A stretch of 64,000 nt of DNA from Takakia lepidozioides. Lineage: Eukaryota; Streptophyta; Takakiopsida; Takakiales; Takakiaceae. Positions 10,759-21,333 of the stretch are shown here, in pieces. Position numbers and translations under genes: made by a program. The stretch lies in NCBI GenBank assembly GCA_030704615.1, contig CM060732.1, forward strand, positions 7,316,001-7,380,000, in the 5' to 3' direction. The notes beneath the pieces are model-generated. The model had not been told where the DNA came from, did not search any database, and saw nothing but the letters and a program-made list of their open reading frames with translations. Position 1 is the first letter of the stretch, and each line of letters starts with the position of its first letter.

Positions 10759-11870
10759 CTATGGTGAGGATCCGCTATCACTGTCCGATGCATCCCCGGC
10801 CTCATGCAAGGATGGCTGCCTTCCACCTGCCTCCGAACCTGCACTGCCGCTACCGCTGTTACTCTGAGAAGCCCTCCCCTCAAAAATACCATCCTCACCA
10901 GCCGGAACTGTCCACCTGGGTGCGGAAGTGTCCTCAACATTCCCCTCGCTCTCGGACGCGGATTCTATTACGAACTTCCCTACTCTGCCTTTCACAATTC
11001 TATGTTTGGCCTCACGCCTCATTTAATTCTTTCTCTGGCTCATTCCCGTATGTCATTGCTCTAACCGAGTAGGCCTATCCTCCCTGCTAATGGCTTCTCT
11101 GGCAGCCGTGTCTGCATAGGCTGGTAGAAAAAAAGGCTTCTGGGGACTCGCGAGAAACGATTTTCTGGCAAAGAATGGCCGATGCGATTCTGTCTCTTCC
11201 TCTGCAACAGGGTCCGATTCGGGCAAGTCTCCCAGCTTCTCCTCGTCGGACGACTCTGCAAGGCTGAGTGTACGCACAAACATAGAATGAAGTACATTAG
11301 AGAATTCAAACAGGGAATCATCGGCAGGTTGCATGGTCCCTACAACCGAAACCAATACACTTACTATGGTGCAACTCACTCGAAGACAGGCATTGGGGGA
11401 AGCGGCTTCGGCGCCCCTGCATCGAACGAATTTCCTGGACTTCCTCCTCTTCATCTTCCTCCTCCCCTTCCACGTCATCTTCTGCGTTTTTGGGATCCTC
11501 AGTCGGAGGCAAACGCTGAAGGCCCGCCAAATTGTAATCGTACAAGGCCGTATCCCCCTCAAATGAGAAACACAAATCGGTTCGACATCCTTCCCGCCCA
11601 CATACAGGCACCTGCAAATTCATACGACACAACCACAACCAAACTCAAGAATGAGTCGCTTCCTCGCACAAGCAAACATATACAAACGGAAATGGTGTCA
11701 ATTTTGGTGCCGCATTCATTAACGTTCTCACCTGTATTTGCAGTGATGTCGAGGACCCTGCCTTCAACATACGTACATGTTTCCATGAGCGTCTGGGATG
11801 AATGCAGGACTCCTGGTCCTGCCATACCTCCATGGCTTGCCCGACAAATCACAAAGAATGTCCTTCTCTC
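10759..11870 (-). pseudogene. Methyltransferase C-terminal exons in A, degenerate
   Basis: Three or four blocks align with the C-terminal end of the methyltransferase gene of D. At 11732-11850 an exon reads QTLMETCTYVEG-RVLDI, then TANTG where D has TCGTG, and ends at a GT donor. At about 11612 a new exon begins GACMWAGRMSNRFVF and continues into an acidic tail. At 11200-11070 it reads FFARKSFLASP (D: FFARGDFMPS). At 10990-10880 it reads RWTVPAGEDGIFE (D: RWTVPQGEDGIFE). Frames between blocks are broken. The SAM-binding loop has lost the Cys and first Gly (TCGTG to TANTG), so even an intact form would probably not bind SAM normally. Confidence 0.7.
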
Positions 11871-11889
11871 CCACATGGTTGAACCATGA

Positions 11890-13060
11890 CGTTATACTCC
11901 AGTGGATCAACTATGGAATCAACAGTCTTCCTGTTCACGTAATTTGAATTTCTAATGTTTCTTCACGAAGCAAAATGCCTGAAAGATAAGAGTCTGCAGA
12001 GAAGGAATGTCCTGGAGGTTTTGCTCCTCCGCAAGCTCAGCAGGTTCTGATCGTCGCCAAGTCGTACCACGTTGTCGTCCTCTCCTTCTGTCAGCTCAAT
12101 GGGCCGCCCTTCTGCAGATCCAACTCCCACATCTCCAGCGGCCTCCACCGCATCGTGTTTTTTGAAATTGACTGCAAACCCAAATCTCTGCTTCCAGTCT
12201 CCCTAGGGGTTTTATGGCGAAGCCATGGGCTCCTTCTGCTTCCTCGACTTCCGAACTCTAGTGGGCTTTTCTGAGGCGATATCTGAGGTGTTGAATGAGG
12301 ACTCGCTGCCTCGATGCACTTCCACCTTGCGAGCGCAGCACCCGGGCAGGAGTATCCAAAGTTGACTGTGTTGCTTCGCCCCCCTGCGATCCCTCCCCAG
12401 CTCCCATGTCAAACAAACAGGAAACATGAGACACTGCACGCAAAAAAAAAGGTGTAAAAAGAATATTGCGTATGGAGTGCTTCACATCCGCAAAGCACGA
12501 ATCTCTCACTGGTGGGCGATCCGAGTCTCCGGATAACGAGGTCTACATTTCATGCATGAGACGGAGCTTAAGTCGTGTCGTCGGCGGTCCCAAAATCCCG
12601 CGTCCTCCTTCTCTTTGCCGGAGTCACCTGACCTTCCACAAACTCTATGCTACCACTATGCCGCATAAGGAGAGGAAACGCAGGAGAATGTCACTGCAGA
12701 AGGGCAAGGAGCGAGAGAGCGAAGCGGTGGAACATGCAACCACTCTACACGAGCAGATGTGTAAGCAGCCACGTCTCCCGAAGCGTTGCCACCGTCCACC
12801 ACTTTCTGCCGTATGGGGATGAAAGAGATTGTGACCCCTGACACGTTCGCACGGATGAAGTCGACTGGAACACGACGCGTGCCAGTTCCAGCCACCAGTA
12901 CAAGATGGTTTATCCGAATTGCGGCACCGAAATACCTTCCGTTCACCGGATGCTGTTCCGGAGCAGCAGCCGACATTGAATGAAATATCCGCACATCATG
13001 AAACCCAACCGCCATGAAAAACCCCTGCCTATGACATTCAACAGTCAGGTCGGTACGTTT
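11890..13060 (-). other. Low-information stretch in A, possible gene remnant
   Basis: The minus strand has short basic and acidic ORFs (TRVRKSRKQKEP near 12240, ELTEGEDDNVVRLGDD near 12050) that look like disordered linker of a nuclear protein, as in the methyltransferase gene of B and D. I cannot align them. No other gene is convincing. Confidence 0.3.
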
Positions 13061-14620
13061 CATCAGCGGACGGATGAATTTCGGCGCCGAAATTCATCCT
13101 ATTCAAGTGCTTTCGTACACAAACTTACAAATTCGGCGCCGCAATTCATCGCTTCCAAGTCCTCATTCGTCATGAGCAAACCTGTCAGTGGATATCGGAG
13201 CCGGAATTAATTCCGAAACAGTGGAAACGGCTGCACTTGGGCACATTTCATCCATATTTCGGCGCCGAAATTCATTACGAATATCTCCGTCCACGCGTAG
13301 ACGAGGTGAATCATCCATATTTCGGCGCCGAAATTCATCCAGAGCGAAGACTAAATCGGCACCATGCTATGCTTTGCCGCCATCATTGCCCCTGACGGAT
13401 GCTGTCCATGCCTGTTGGACTTGCCATTTCTGGACATTTAACTATAATTTCGGCGCCGAAATTATACTTTATGTGCGGCAACGTCCCGTGCGAAAAAGAC
13501 CACTTAATGGATACTGTCGGTTTCAAATGAAAAAACGGCGTCTAAAATACAATAATTTGACAGAATGGGTTCAATATGCCGATTTCTCCATTAAATGCAG
13601 AATAGTCCTGTTATTCGTCGGAACGGGGTATTTCCAACGATTTACAGAAAATTATATCATCCAAAAGCAAATAGTAAGCGTCCGGTTTGGACGAATTTCG
13701 GCGCCGAAATTCATCCGTCACATAGAAAATGTAATATTAGAGTTACTCTTGCGGACAATAAGGAAGAATTTCGGCGCCGAAATTCATCCATTTCAAAGAA
13801 AAATAAATATTGGAGGGAGGGCATTGGATGAATTTCGGCGCCGAAATCCGGCGCTCAAACCCTGAAAAGAATTTGGAGGGATGGAGTCGGTTGAATTTCG
13901 GCGCCGAAATTCATTGCTCGCGAAGAAAAAAACAAAAAATCGGGAGGACTTTGGATGAATTTCGGCGCCGAAATTCATTGCAGCGAAGAAAAAAAAAATT
14001 TTTCGGGAGGACTTCGGATGAATTTTGGCGCCGAAATTCATTGCTCGCGGAGAAAAAAATAAATTCGGGGGACTTCGGATGAATTTCGGCGCCGAAATTC
14101 ATGTCGCGAAGAAAGAAGCGAGAAAAGGAAAATTAGAAAGGAGGACTTGGATGAGATTCGGCGCCGAAGTTCATCTGTCGCAAAGAAAAAAAAAAAACAA
14201 AAAAAAAAAACTCCAGATGAATTTCGGCACCGAAACCATCCGCAGGGGCAGCAGAATTAGGTCGGAAAAGGAGATGAAGAATGAATTCGGCGCCGAAATA
14301 CATCCATTCTGCCGATTCAGGATTACTGTCATTCGGATGTCGGCACCGATATCCGGACACGTGGTGAATCACGACTGTAATCAGGAACACATTCATCTGT
14401 ATTTTGGCATCCAAATTCAACCTAATGTGCAGAAACATTTTTTGAGAAGAGATGTCATCCGAATTCGGCACCGAAAATCCATCCGTTGGATGCTTGGTCA
14501 GTTTCATGAGGTGAACAAATTACTATTTCTATCGCCGGAATTCATCCCTTGGCTTCCAAAGTTGTTACATGACAGAGATGTTCATCCAGATTTCGGTGCC
14601 GAAATTCATGGGAAGGCCTG
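13060..14620. repeat. Palindrome array centred on GGCGCC in A
   Basis: At least a dozen near-perfect palindromes of the form ATTTCGGCGCCGAAAT flanked by GATGA/TCATC: near 13078, 13258, 13321, 13450, 13695, 13772, 13833, 13898, 13960, 14020, 14083, 14158 and degenerate ones to 14610. Between about 13770 and 14110 the spacing is a regular 61-65 bp and the spacers are purine-rich (GAAGAAAAAAA...GGGAGGACTT), which makes a tandem array. All short ORFs here read NFGAEIH/FRRRNS on both strands because they cross the palindrome, and are not genes. Confidence 0.85.
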
Positions 14621-14788
14621 ATTTATTGTAGCCCAAGTGGTTGTACATTACAATGCAGGCACCAAATATCCGATGTGAACTTGCTGTTGTCGTCCGTTTT
14701 TGTAACGTACGTTACATAACTTCATCTTTACGTGCACTGATCACCCATCCTGTTGGATACGGAATCCTCCAGAAAATCATTTGTGTTA

Positions 14789-14990
14789 TTAGGTAGGACA
14801 CACTCTTCTCAATCGCAGGACTTCGCTGCGGAACGTACCGAGAGGTCCGTCTTCAACATGGACTCCCGTGTTTGGGTGTAAAGTGTACTTCCATCCTGAT
14901 TCTCTGAAAGCTAAAATACGTTCCACGAAATCCAATTCCCAGTCGTCATCTCCTCCCACGAGAAGCTCTTCGCCCCGCATTACCGGTGGG
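14789..14990 (-). CDS. Small unrecognised ORF, C-terminal fragment
   Basis: The minus frame ends ...DFVERILAFRESGWKYTLHP, then an acidic-basic end VLRLRRVCPT and a stop at 14789. The composition looks like real protein rather than palindrome read-through, but I see no counterpart in D or E. It is adjacent to and head-to-head with the SWIM fragment at 14985. Could be the end of a captured gene. Confidence 0.3.
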
Positions 14991-15412
14991 TGACCCCGCA
15001 GCTTGGCCCACCCATCGGTGGGGGGGAAACTGAAAAGACGGCGGCCACCAACAAAGGCGAACGACACCAGGATGGCCAACGCTCTTGCAATGCCCTGCAT
15101 AGTGCAAGGTTGCAGGGATGTTCCTCACCCGGGATGGGGCGGCACATATTTCAGTTGTCAACAGCCGGGTCTGCTGCTGCGCGCAGTGTCGTGTATACAA
15201 TCACGGTTTCACAGTACCCAGCTTGCAAACGTGAGGGACTTCCTTGTTATGGAATCGAAGAATGCAGCATACGTCCCCTGCAAACACCTTTATACATTTT
15301 TCTGAAGCGCATGAGTTGCATATCGCAGTGGACGTCTTCATCCATGCTCCAACATGAGTTTCAACGAGTTTGCCACAAGGCCCCTACGGCGGACACTGGT
15401 CGGACTGCTTGA
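14985..15412 (+). pseudogene. SWIM transposase C-terminal fragment in A
   Basis: The plus strand reads RRRPPTKANDTRMANALAM, which aligns with RRHPPNKLNETRIANALGM of the transposase in C, D and E. VPHPGWGGTYF follows (D: VPPPGLGRVYR), then PCKHLYTFFLKRM, the C-x-H half of the SWIM finger. The first C-x-C half is destroyed by a frame change near 15225. The N-terminal and catalytic parts are absent. Non-functional remnant. Confidence 0.75.
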
Positions 15413-16250
15413 CATTCTCACATTCGGGAAGGAGAAAGTGGCAATTATATACATTCATCTTCTTGCACCCTATTTTTTTGGAGGAATTATACACTTGGTG
15501 GTGCCGCATCGCCATGGCTACAGTGAATTTTGGTGTGCCGCATACATGAGAAGTGGTTTTTTTGGCCATGATGGCATGCGCATGCTTTTGTTATTTTGGT
15601 TGTCTACAAATGGATCCGAGTACAAGCATACATTGTGTGGAGATTAACGGGTTGAGGCCTATTTCAGCGTCCGTTTATGGTCTATGTACTGCATAGTGCT
15701 TCCTGTTACTGCTCTTCATTCACTTTGTAGTGATTTCGCAGCCCATCCTGGCGTTTTCGTCCACCTCTATGAGAAGACTCCAATTTGCTACAAATACATT
15801 GTTACTGTTCTGCAAATGTGATGTCTTTACAAGATTGCTAGTTCTGTGTCCCAGTGGGAAGGGTCCTACTGCACATTCCAGCATTTGCATACTGCACTTT
15901 GCAACAGCAATCCATACGACAAAGGACACGTCCCAGATACGGGCAGTGAATTGCAAAAAAACCTTAACAGAAGATATCCAAGCATGTATATTCCCCATAT
16001 GGCACAGGGAAGCTGCTTGATTTCTGAATGAAAATGTATGGCCATGAGTGTCGGCGAGTCGAACATGTCTACTCTAGCATGCAAGACTATAGGTCCCCTC
16101 GCCCAAGAAGAAGGAACTCTAACTGGCTCCTCAAGGGACCTCCTGAGTGACCGGGTGCCTATATTTGAACAAAATGTCAGTGGTTCTGTCGCCCGTTGAA
16201 ACTAACGAGGAGTGTCAGTGTTTATCGATGCGCCCCTTGGTAGAAGGACT
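15413..16250. other. No gene seen in A between transposase tail and accessory gene
   Basis: Short ORFs on both strands without recognisable motifs, codon signature or repeats. Possibly 3' untranslated DNA of the transposase fragment and of the convergent accessory gene. Confidence 0.4.
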
Positions 16251-16252
16251 TT

Positions 16253-16636
16253 TCACAGTGGCCCTGTGTTCCCCTCCTCCTCATCCTCATAACTGAAGAG
16301 AATGTCCCCACTTTCCGAGCCAGTCCGTCCACGCGTAAAGTTTTCACCTATGCACTCATCATACGTCCACTCGCAACAATTCCAGCGATACAGCAACGCT
16401 GTGCGTGATCTGTTCGGCTCCCACTCATGCGGAAAGTCCAGGTCCATGATGCGTAGGAACCACCTGCTCCCCAGCCGGGGTCCAGGAGAATCGTGCAATC
16501 CTGGAAGAAACTCCATTGCTCTCAGCTGGACAAGTCGAGGATCGTCCCTATAAACATCCAGGAAAACAATGATGTCGTCTGCTTTCGGGAAAATGACTCC
16601 CGTCTGGCGTCGATAGATGTGATTCGGGCACGACAT
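16253..16636 (-). CDS. WRWNCC-family accessory protein (copy in A)
   Basis: The start is chosen at the MSC methionine, which corresponds to the conserved MPC/MSC start in the two copies of B (24478 minus, 24988 plus). Shared core: DDIIVFLDVY, LRAMEFLPG, RWFLRIMDLDFP, RSRTALLYRWNCCEWTYD, IGENFTRG, GDILFSYEDE. It stops at 16253, earlier than the B copies, which continue with an SIFDGGMIEGHDIV block, so it is C-terminally truncated. No known domain recognised: about 130-190 residues, no signal peptide, no membrane helix, many conserved W/C residues. It lies next to the right end of A, as in B. Confidence 0.55.
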   Translation of the reverse strand: MSCPNHIYRRQTGVIFPKADDIIVFLDVYRDDPRLVQLRAMEFLPGLHDSPGPRLGSRWFLRIMDLDFPHEWEPNRSRTALLYRWNCCEWTYDECIGENFTRGRTGSESGDILFSYEDEEEGNTGPL

Positions 16637-16739
16637 GGCCTCACGACATAGCACGAACTCAAAGCAGGGAGGAGATGGGCACAACAGAGAAGAGTGAAGA
16701 GCAAAATGAGAGCAAGGCCTCCCTTACCGTAAGGCGGGT

Positions 16740-17240
16740 ATTTGCTCTCCGGAGCCCAATTTTGGCGCCGTTATTGGATGGAGTGCGGAAGCTTCAGCCG
16801 AGAATTTTGTTTCCGCAGGTCAATTTCGGCGCCGTTATTGGTTGCAATCCCTAGCCTTCAGCCGGGTATTTGGTTTCCGGACCCAATTTCGGCGCCGTTA
16901 TCGGCTGCACTCCGGTGGCTTCAACCGAGTATTTGATTTTCGGGCCCATTTCGGCGCCGTTATCGCCTGCACTCCGGAGGATGCAGCCGGGTATTTGGTT
17001 GGCGGAGCCCAATTACTTTCACCGTTGTTGGCTTCACTCCCGAGCCTTCAGCCGGCTATTTCTTTTCCTGTGCCCAATTACGGCGCCGTTATACCCAACC
17101 ATCATGCACTTCTGCAACAGTACTATCCACGGTTATAGGTCGCCATTGCGTTTTCGGAGTCTGCAAACCCGGATCCTAATTCCGCTTGCGTCTCTGCCTC
17201 TGGGATAATTTCGGTGCCGTTATTGCCCAGAATTCAGTTT
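16740..17240. repeat. Subterminal GGCGCC repeats of A, right
   Basis: Six to seven units of about 60-66 bp: GGGTATTTG.TTTCCGG, then CCCAATTTCGGCGCCGTTAT, then a GGTTGCAxTCC spacer and a conserved CTTCAGCC. Unit positions: near 16750, 16820, 16880, 16945, 17010, 17070, 17205. Mirror of the left subterminal set of A in motif though not in spacer. Confidence 0.8.
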
Positions 17241-17461
17241 TTCTATGACCTGGCCTAGCGGTCCATGAGCCTGGGCTCCAAGTCATGAGCGTACACTGGT
17301 ACTCATGAGCGGAGTGCTTCCAGCATGAGCGCGGAAATCTTCGATTTTTGATTATTTTATAGTTTTGGGCCCGAAAAAAATCTGCCGAAATTCGAAGTGT
17401 GTTACTTTGCGGCTCATGGGTGAGCCATGCCCGCTCATGAGCTCATGGAATAGCAACCCCC

Positions 17462-17470
17462 GGAGTGTGG
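17462..17470. repeat. Target-site duplication of transposon A, right copy
   Basis: GGAGTGTGG, identical to 10060-10068. Confidence 0.85.
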
Positions 17471-18248
17471 CAGCGAGGTGTAGTAGGTGAAGATGCAGAT
17501 TGGGGGTGGGATACACCTGGTGTGGTGGCAAAGGAAGATGGTGGGTAGTGGGGGGGTTGGAACCCTGGGAGGGGCGTGGTAGCGTTAAGTGTAGCTGTCA
17601 AGATGTTGGCAGAGAGAAACGGGAATTTGTTGATGGTAGTGGGGATGTCTGGGACAGAGGTGGGTGCAAACGCTAGATGATCACCAAGCATTTTGTGTAT
17701 AACTCCGGGATGTGACTGTAACAGGTTTAGGGACGCATGGAGATCAGTCAAGCAATGTGGTGGGGCTAAGTAGTTGCTGGTATGTGTGGGTAGGTCTTGT
17801 AAGTGATGTATTAGGGAAATGAGTTGGAATCTGGTTGGGACGTAAGGTAGTCATTACATTCTTGGGGCAAAGGGGAGATGAGGACAATAAGGGAGAAGAG
17901 GAGGTGGTATGGTGGAAAGGCTTGAAGTTTGTGGGAGGTGTGGGGAAGAGCAGGGTATGGGCAGGCTGGGAGGCCAAAGGTGGAAATGTAGTGGGGGACA
18001 GTCTGTAGGTGAGTGGAGGGGATGGGTAGTGATTTGGGGAGGTAGGGGGCGAAGTGGGTAGCAAGATGTTTGTATTGGTGTATAAAGGATAGGGTGTCCG
18101 GCTGGAAGTATAGTGCATAGCAATCTTGTGCATCAACGGGGAGTTGAGTCGTGATGGTGGAAATAGTGAGTGACCCGGGGTTAGGGTGGATATCCCCACA
18201 TCGGAGCAGTGTAAGTGTGATACATAAGTTGAGGTATAAGGTTTTCAT
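17471..18248 (-). pseudogene. LINE ORF2, N-terminal part
   Basis: Starts MKTLYLNLCITLTLLRCGD at 18248 and continues IHPNPGS. The CGDIxPNPG motif is typical of the region just before the endonuclease in many plant and animal LINEs. The chain continues through a Pro/Thr-rich linker and, after removing A, enters the endonuclease WNVGSL at about 10030. A frameshift near 17820 separates the first 140 residues from TDLHASLNLLQSHPG. Confidence 0.7.
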
Positions 18249-19209
18249 GTGAAGGGGGGTGATGGAGGCTGTGTTTGGATTTTAGGGGTGGTAGAGAGAG
18301 CGCCCGTTTGGGCTGTGAGTAATGAGAGGGTATTTTCTGGGTAGTTCAGAGGGTAATTTATGAGGGTAGGTTGGATTGATGTACGGTGAAGTTAAGGGGC
18401 TATGGTTGTTAGAAGCTAGGGTGGGGCTGGTGTGTCGGGCGCAGGGGGGGGGAGATGTATAGTGGGTAGGGGAAATAGGTTGGGCCTAGTATCTTGTCAG
18501 TGATGAGAGTTATATATGACAGTTGGGATGATGTATAAGTATGCTGAGTGATGACATAGTAATTTGGTGGGGAGATTATTGGGAAAATTTGGAGCGGTTG
18601 GCGGGTTGATTGAGCGGAGACAGGGGTGTCGGTAATATGGGCATAGGGTAGCACAAGTGTCCATGTGTATAGAGGTGCGGTGAGTTTATATTTGGGGTGG
18701 TTCCAATGATAAGGCTGTGACCAGTTGGGGCTTAGTGATAAGGTTGTGGCCTTCCCACCGTGGGTGTGGTAGGGAATAGTGAGGGGTGGGATAAGTCTCG
18801 TGGGATGGTGAGGAGGGTATTGCAAATCTGGTGCAGTATCAGGGGCTGTATAGTAGATGTTTGAGAAAAAGTATGGTATGAAGTGCGTGATATATAAATA
18901 GGCTGGCGGGGTTGAGGGGCGGATGCTATGGGGAAGATTATTAAGGTGGGTGCGGTACTTGAGGGTTGAGGGTGTGACAACGCACCGGGTATAAGTGGAG
19001 GTAACATGGGGCTAGGGACTGGGGGAAGTGTGGGAGTGTAGTTGGTATGCCTTATGGGGGTAGGTGTGAATGGAAGCACACTGATATAAGTGGGGGGTTT
19101 ATTCAGGGCGTGGCTAAGGGTATAGGTTAGGATGGATTGATGATGGGGTAGACTATTGAGTGTTGGATGAGAATCAAGATTTATATAGAGGACGTATATT
19201 ATAAGCTGG
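18249..19209. other. Pyrimidine-rich LINE linker, no gene
   Basis: The sense (minus) strand is C/T/A-rich with almost no structure. Open frames here give Pro/Thr/Ser/His-rich low-complexity products and are probably not translated. Same composition as 21334-21900, which suggests both flank ORF1 in the intact LINE. Confidence 0.5.
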
Positions 19210-20298
19210 GTGGGATCAGACTGGATCCTACATAATCTTCTTGACAACACACCATCCCCTCTTCACTCAGCCCTAATCTTCTACAGATTTACCATCACTT
19301 CCCATCACTACTGCCCCACCCACACAAGTCCACAAACACGCATCATGAATGGTCATATAAACACCCTTCATCAATGCTCTGGCTGCATCAGGCTCCCCAC
19401 AATTAGCTGCCCCCCCACTTGGTATAACTTGGCCAAGACAAAATCTGCCCCTGCCCCCCTTCACGCTGCTTCTCACTGGACAACATGCTACCATATTTAT
19501 GATTCCCACGGCCAGCCCTCTCACCAGACCATCGCCTCCACTGCTGCCAGTATGACAACCATGCCTTACACTATCCCCATACTTGGTCACCATGCCTTTT
19601 GCCAGCTCCTAAGTAAATTTGCAGCCAAAATTAATCCCCGGGCTCTCCCCCCCATCCCTGAATTGATCGCTCATGACAACCCCAAGCCGCCAACGCTTTA
19701 CTCCAAGCCAGCAAATCCGCCAACTTGCCTTCAGACCCCAAACACTAGCCTCCTCCATCAGTCTCGCACTTGCGGCTGGCTCTCTTGGGCTTCACATCTA
19801 TCGCCTCTGCTCTCTGCTCCCCCCTCTGCCCCCCTCTCATATCTCTGGGCTGTCTCTCAGGGTACTTTAGCCTCACTCGTAACAGCCCATTATTGCCGTA
19901 TTTCTCCACTTCCTGCACCCATGACCTCTCTCCCAATTCTCTCTATATCCCCCAAGGCCAGACCCAAAAACATGGCATCCAAGAAGAAACTGTTTGTGGC
20001 GAATTCAGGTACACCCATCGATTCGACTTGTTCGCCTACTCCTGGCACGCACTCCACCATCGCAGCAGTCCACAGTTCTTCCCCAGCACCACCCAAGCCA
20101 CCTAGCACCAATTCCTCAAGTCAGCTTCAACACAGCGATCACCATATGTCAGATGTCTCGGACGCGCTACTGGAGGCTCACACCTGTTCCCAAATCAAGG
20201 CAACTCCTACATCATCAAGCCAACGCCCCAAGCGTCCCTTGCAGGAGGTCAGTGCAGGCACTCCAGCTCCCTCGGACTCGAAAAAATCTCGTAATTAG
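19210..20298 (+). CDS. Inverted LINE ORF1, N-terminal part (uncertain)
   Basis: The frame is open for 362 codons on the plus strand, opposite to the LINE. It begins with a Cys/His-containing region (HQCSGCIRLP, then ISCPPTW), followed by Ala/Pro/Ser-rich linker, and ends in a basic SQRPKRPLQEV...SKKSRN with a stop just 27 bp before the next ORF. Parts of the other two frames are also open because the DNA is C-rich, so this frame is not certain; the Lys/Arg-rich end leading directly into 20326 favours it. Confidence 0.4.
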   Translation: MGSDWILHNLLDNTPSPLHSALIFYRFTITSHHYCPTHTSPQTRIMNGHINTLHQCSGCIRLPTISCPPTWYNLAKTKSAPAPLHAASHWTTCYHIYDSHGQPSHQTIASTAASMTTMPYTIPILGHHAFCQLLSKFAAKINPRALPPIPELIAHDNPKPPTLYSKPANPPTCLQTPNTSLLHQSRTCGWLSWASHLSPLLSAPPSAPLSYLWAVSQGTLASLVTAHYCRISPLPAPMTSLPILSISPKARPKNMASKKKLFVANSGTPIDSTCSPTPGTHSTIAAVHSSSPAPPKPPSTNSSSQLQHSDHHMSDVSDALLEAHTCSQIKATPTSSSQRPKRPLQEVSAGTPAPSDSKKSRN

Positions 20299-20325
20299 CA
20301 CAGCGAAGAGCACGAGCAGCAGCAA

Positions 20326-21333
20326 ATGGAAGTCACCAGCCAAAAAAAGGCCTTACACCTGTGGTATGGGTATCAGAACATGGAAATGTATGCTTACGAG
20401 AACAACGCCCCACGGATCACCGAGCCCCGCACTATGGAGCAGCTGCTTCTCTTGGGCATCCCCCCCTCCGAGTGTGAGGAACACAATCATTGCAAAAAAG
20501 CCTTTCCACGAGTACCTCAGAGATTGTACCCATCCACCCGGCCTGATGGTATCGACGGTCAGTTTCTTCATCTCACGCAGCTACCCACAGGTACAATCAT
20601 CAACAAGGATACTGGTCTCCCTGCTAACCCCTACCATATCATGATTCGTTTTGATTCCAATGTCAAATTGCATAAGGACGTGATTCATGCCAGGGCGACC
20701 CAACGCTTCCGTGATATGAACATCCCACTTGGTAAGCTCCTCTTCGAACCAATCTCGGTTTACTCTAAGCCTACTACACAGGTTTGGTCAGGGTTCATTA
20801 AGGTTGAGCTGCTACACCCCGAGGTGGATGGGCTGGCTCTGCTCCGCGGCGACATGCCTTTCATCCTCGAGATGGAGCCTGAGGTCATGCTACAAAGGAA
20901 AGTTGAAAAAGCATACGACCTGCTTGCAACATCCAAGCGGCTTTCCCTCTACTTTACCGACGACATCCTGCAAGGAACGGTGGGTACCCAGCTCGCAATG
21001 CACTTTATCATAGAGACTTTCGACCACGGCGACAACTTTGAAATCCTACACGTCTACAAGCCCAACCCCAAAACTAAATTTGGCTTCATCAATCTGGCAA
21101 TAGAGGACACGCGCACTCGGATCATGGACTTGGGAGTCAGGATTGATAACGTCCTCATTAAGCCCGAGGTGCGTATCCAAAAGAAAAGCAGGTCCGGGGC
21201 AAAGATATCAGACCAAGAAGCCATAGCAATATGGATCTGGACGAGTGGTAGGGAGAAGTCCAGATTGTGTTGCGTGCACCTTGTGGGGATTGTTTATAGT
21301 AAGGGTGGTAAGTTAGTGTGGTTAGTACAATAG
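20326..21333 (+). CDS. Unrecognised protein, candidate LINE ORF1
   Basis: 335 codons of well-balanced, globular composition, unlike the low-complexity frames around it: LHLWYGYQNMEMYAYENNAP, LPTGTIINKDTGLPANPYH, VWSGFIKVELLHP, FILEMEPEVML, LSLYFTDDILQGTVG. It looks like an alpha/beta fold with a conserved middle; I recognise no family. The last 35 residues after about 21235 fall in DNA of opposite strand composition and are probably not original. Placed where a LINE ORF1 (RNA-binding chaperone) belongs but on the wrong strand, so an inversion is likely. Alternative: a separate captured gene. Confidence 0.5.
   Translation: MEVTSQKKALHLWYGYQNMEMYAYENNAPRITEPRTMEQLLLLGIPPSECEEHNHCKKAFPRVPQRLYPSTRPDGIDGQFLHLTQLPTGTIINKDTGLPANPYHIMIRFDSNVKLHKDVIHARATQRFRDMNIPLGKLLFEPISVYSKPTTQVWSGFIKVELLHPEVDGLALLRGDMPFILEMEPEVMLQRKVEKAYDLLATSKRLSLYFTDDILQGTVGTQLAMHFIIETFDHGDNFEILHVYKPNPKTKFGFINLAIEDTRTRIMDLGVRIDNVLIKPEVRIQKKSRSGAKISDQEAIAIWIWTSGREKSRLCCVHLVGIVYSKGGKLVWLVQ

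Larger units (their letters stand above)
10069..17461. mobile_element. DNA transposon A (7.4 kb), decayed
   Basis: Inverted ends: the left reads GAGGTTTACTATTTCATGAG; the right, reversed, reads GGGGGTTGCTATTCCATGAG. CATGAGC-type repeats follow on both sides (10082-10130, 17265-17450). It is flanked by a 9-bp duplication. Contents from the left: subterminal GGCGCC repeats, minus-strand C-terminal half of a methyltransferase gene, a palindrome array, a plus-strand SWIM-domain transposase fragment, a minus-strand WRWNCC-family gene, and right subterminal repeats. The gene order (methyltransferase tail and transposase tail pointing inwards from opposite ends) matches C and D, so A is a divergent subfamily with an internal deletion. 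Confidence 0.85.

Noticed and set aside
13760-14110. CRISPR-like regular array
   Set aside because: The repeats are perfect palindromes in a eukaryotic transposon, spacers are purine-rich and similar to each other, and there are no cas genes.
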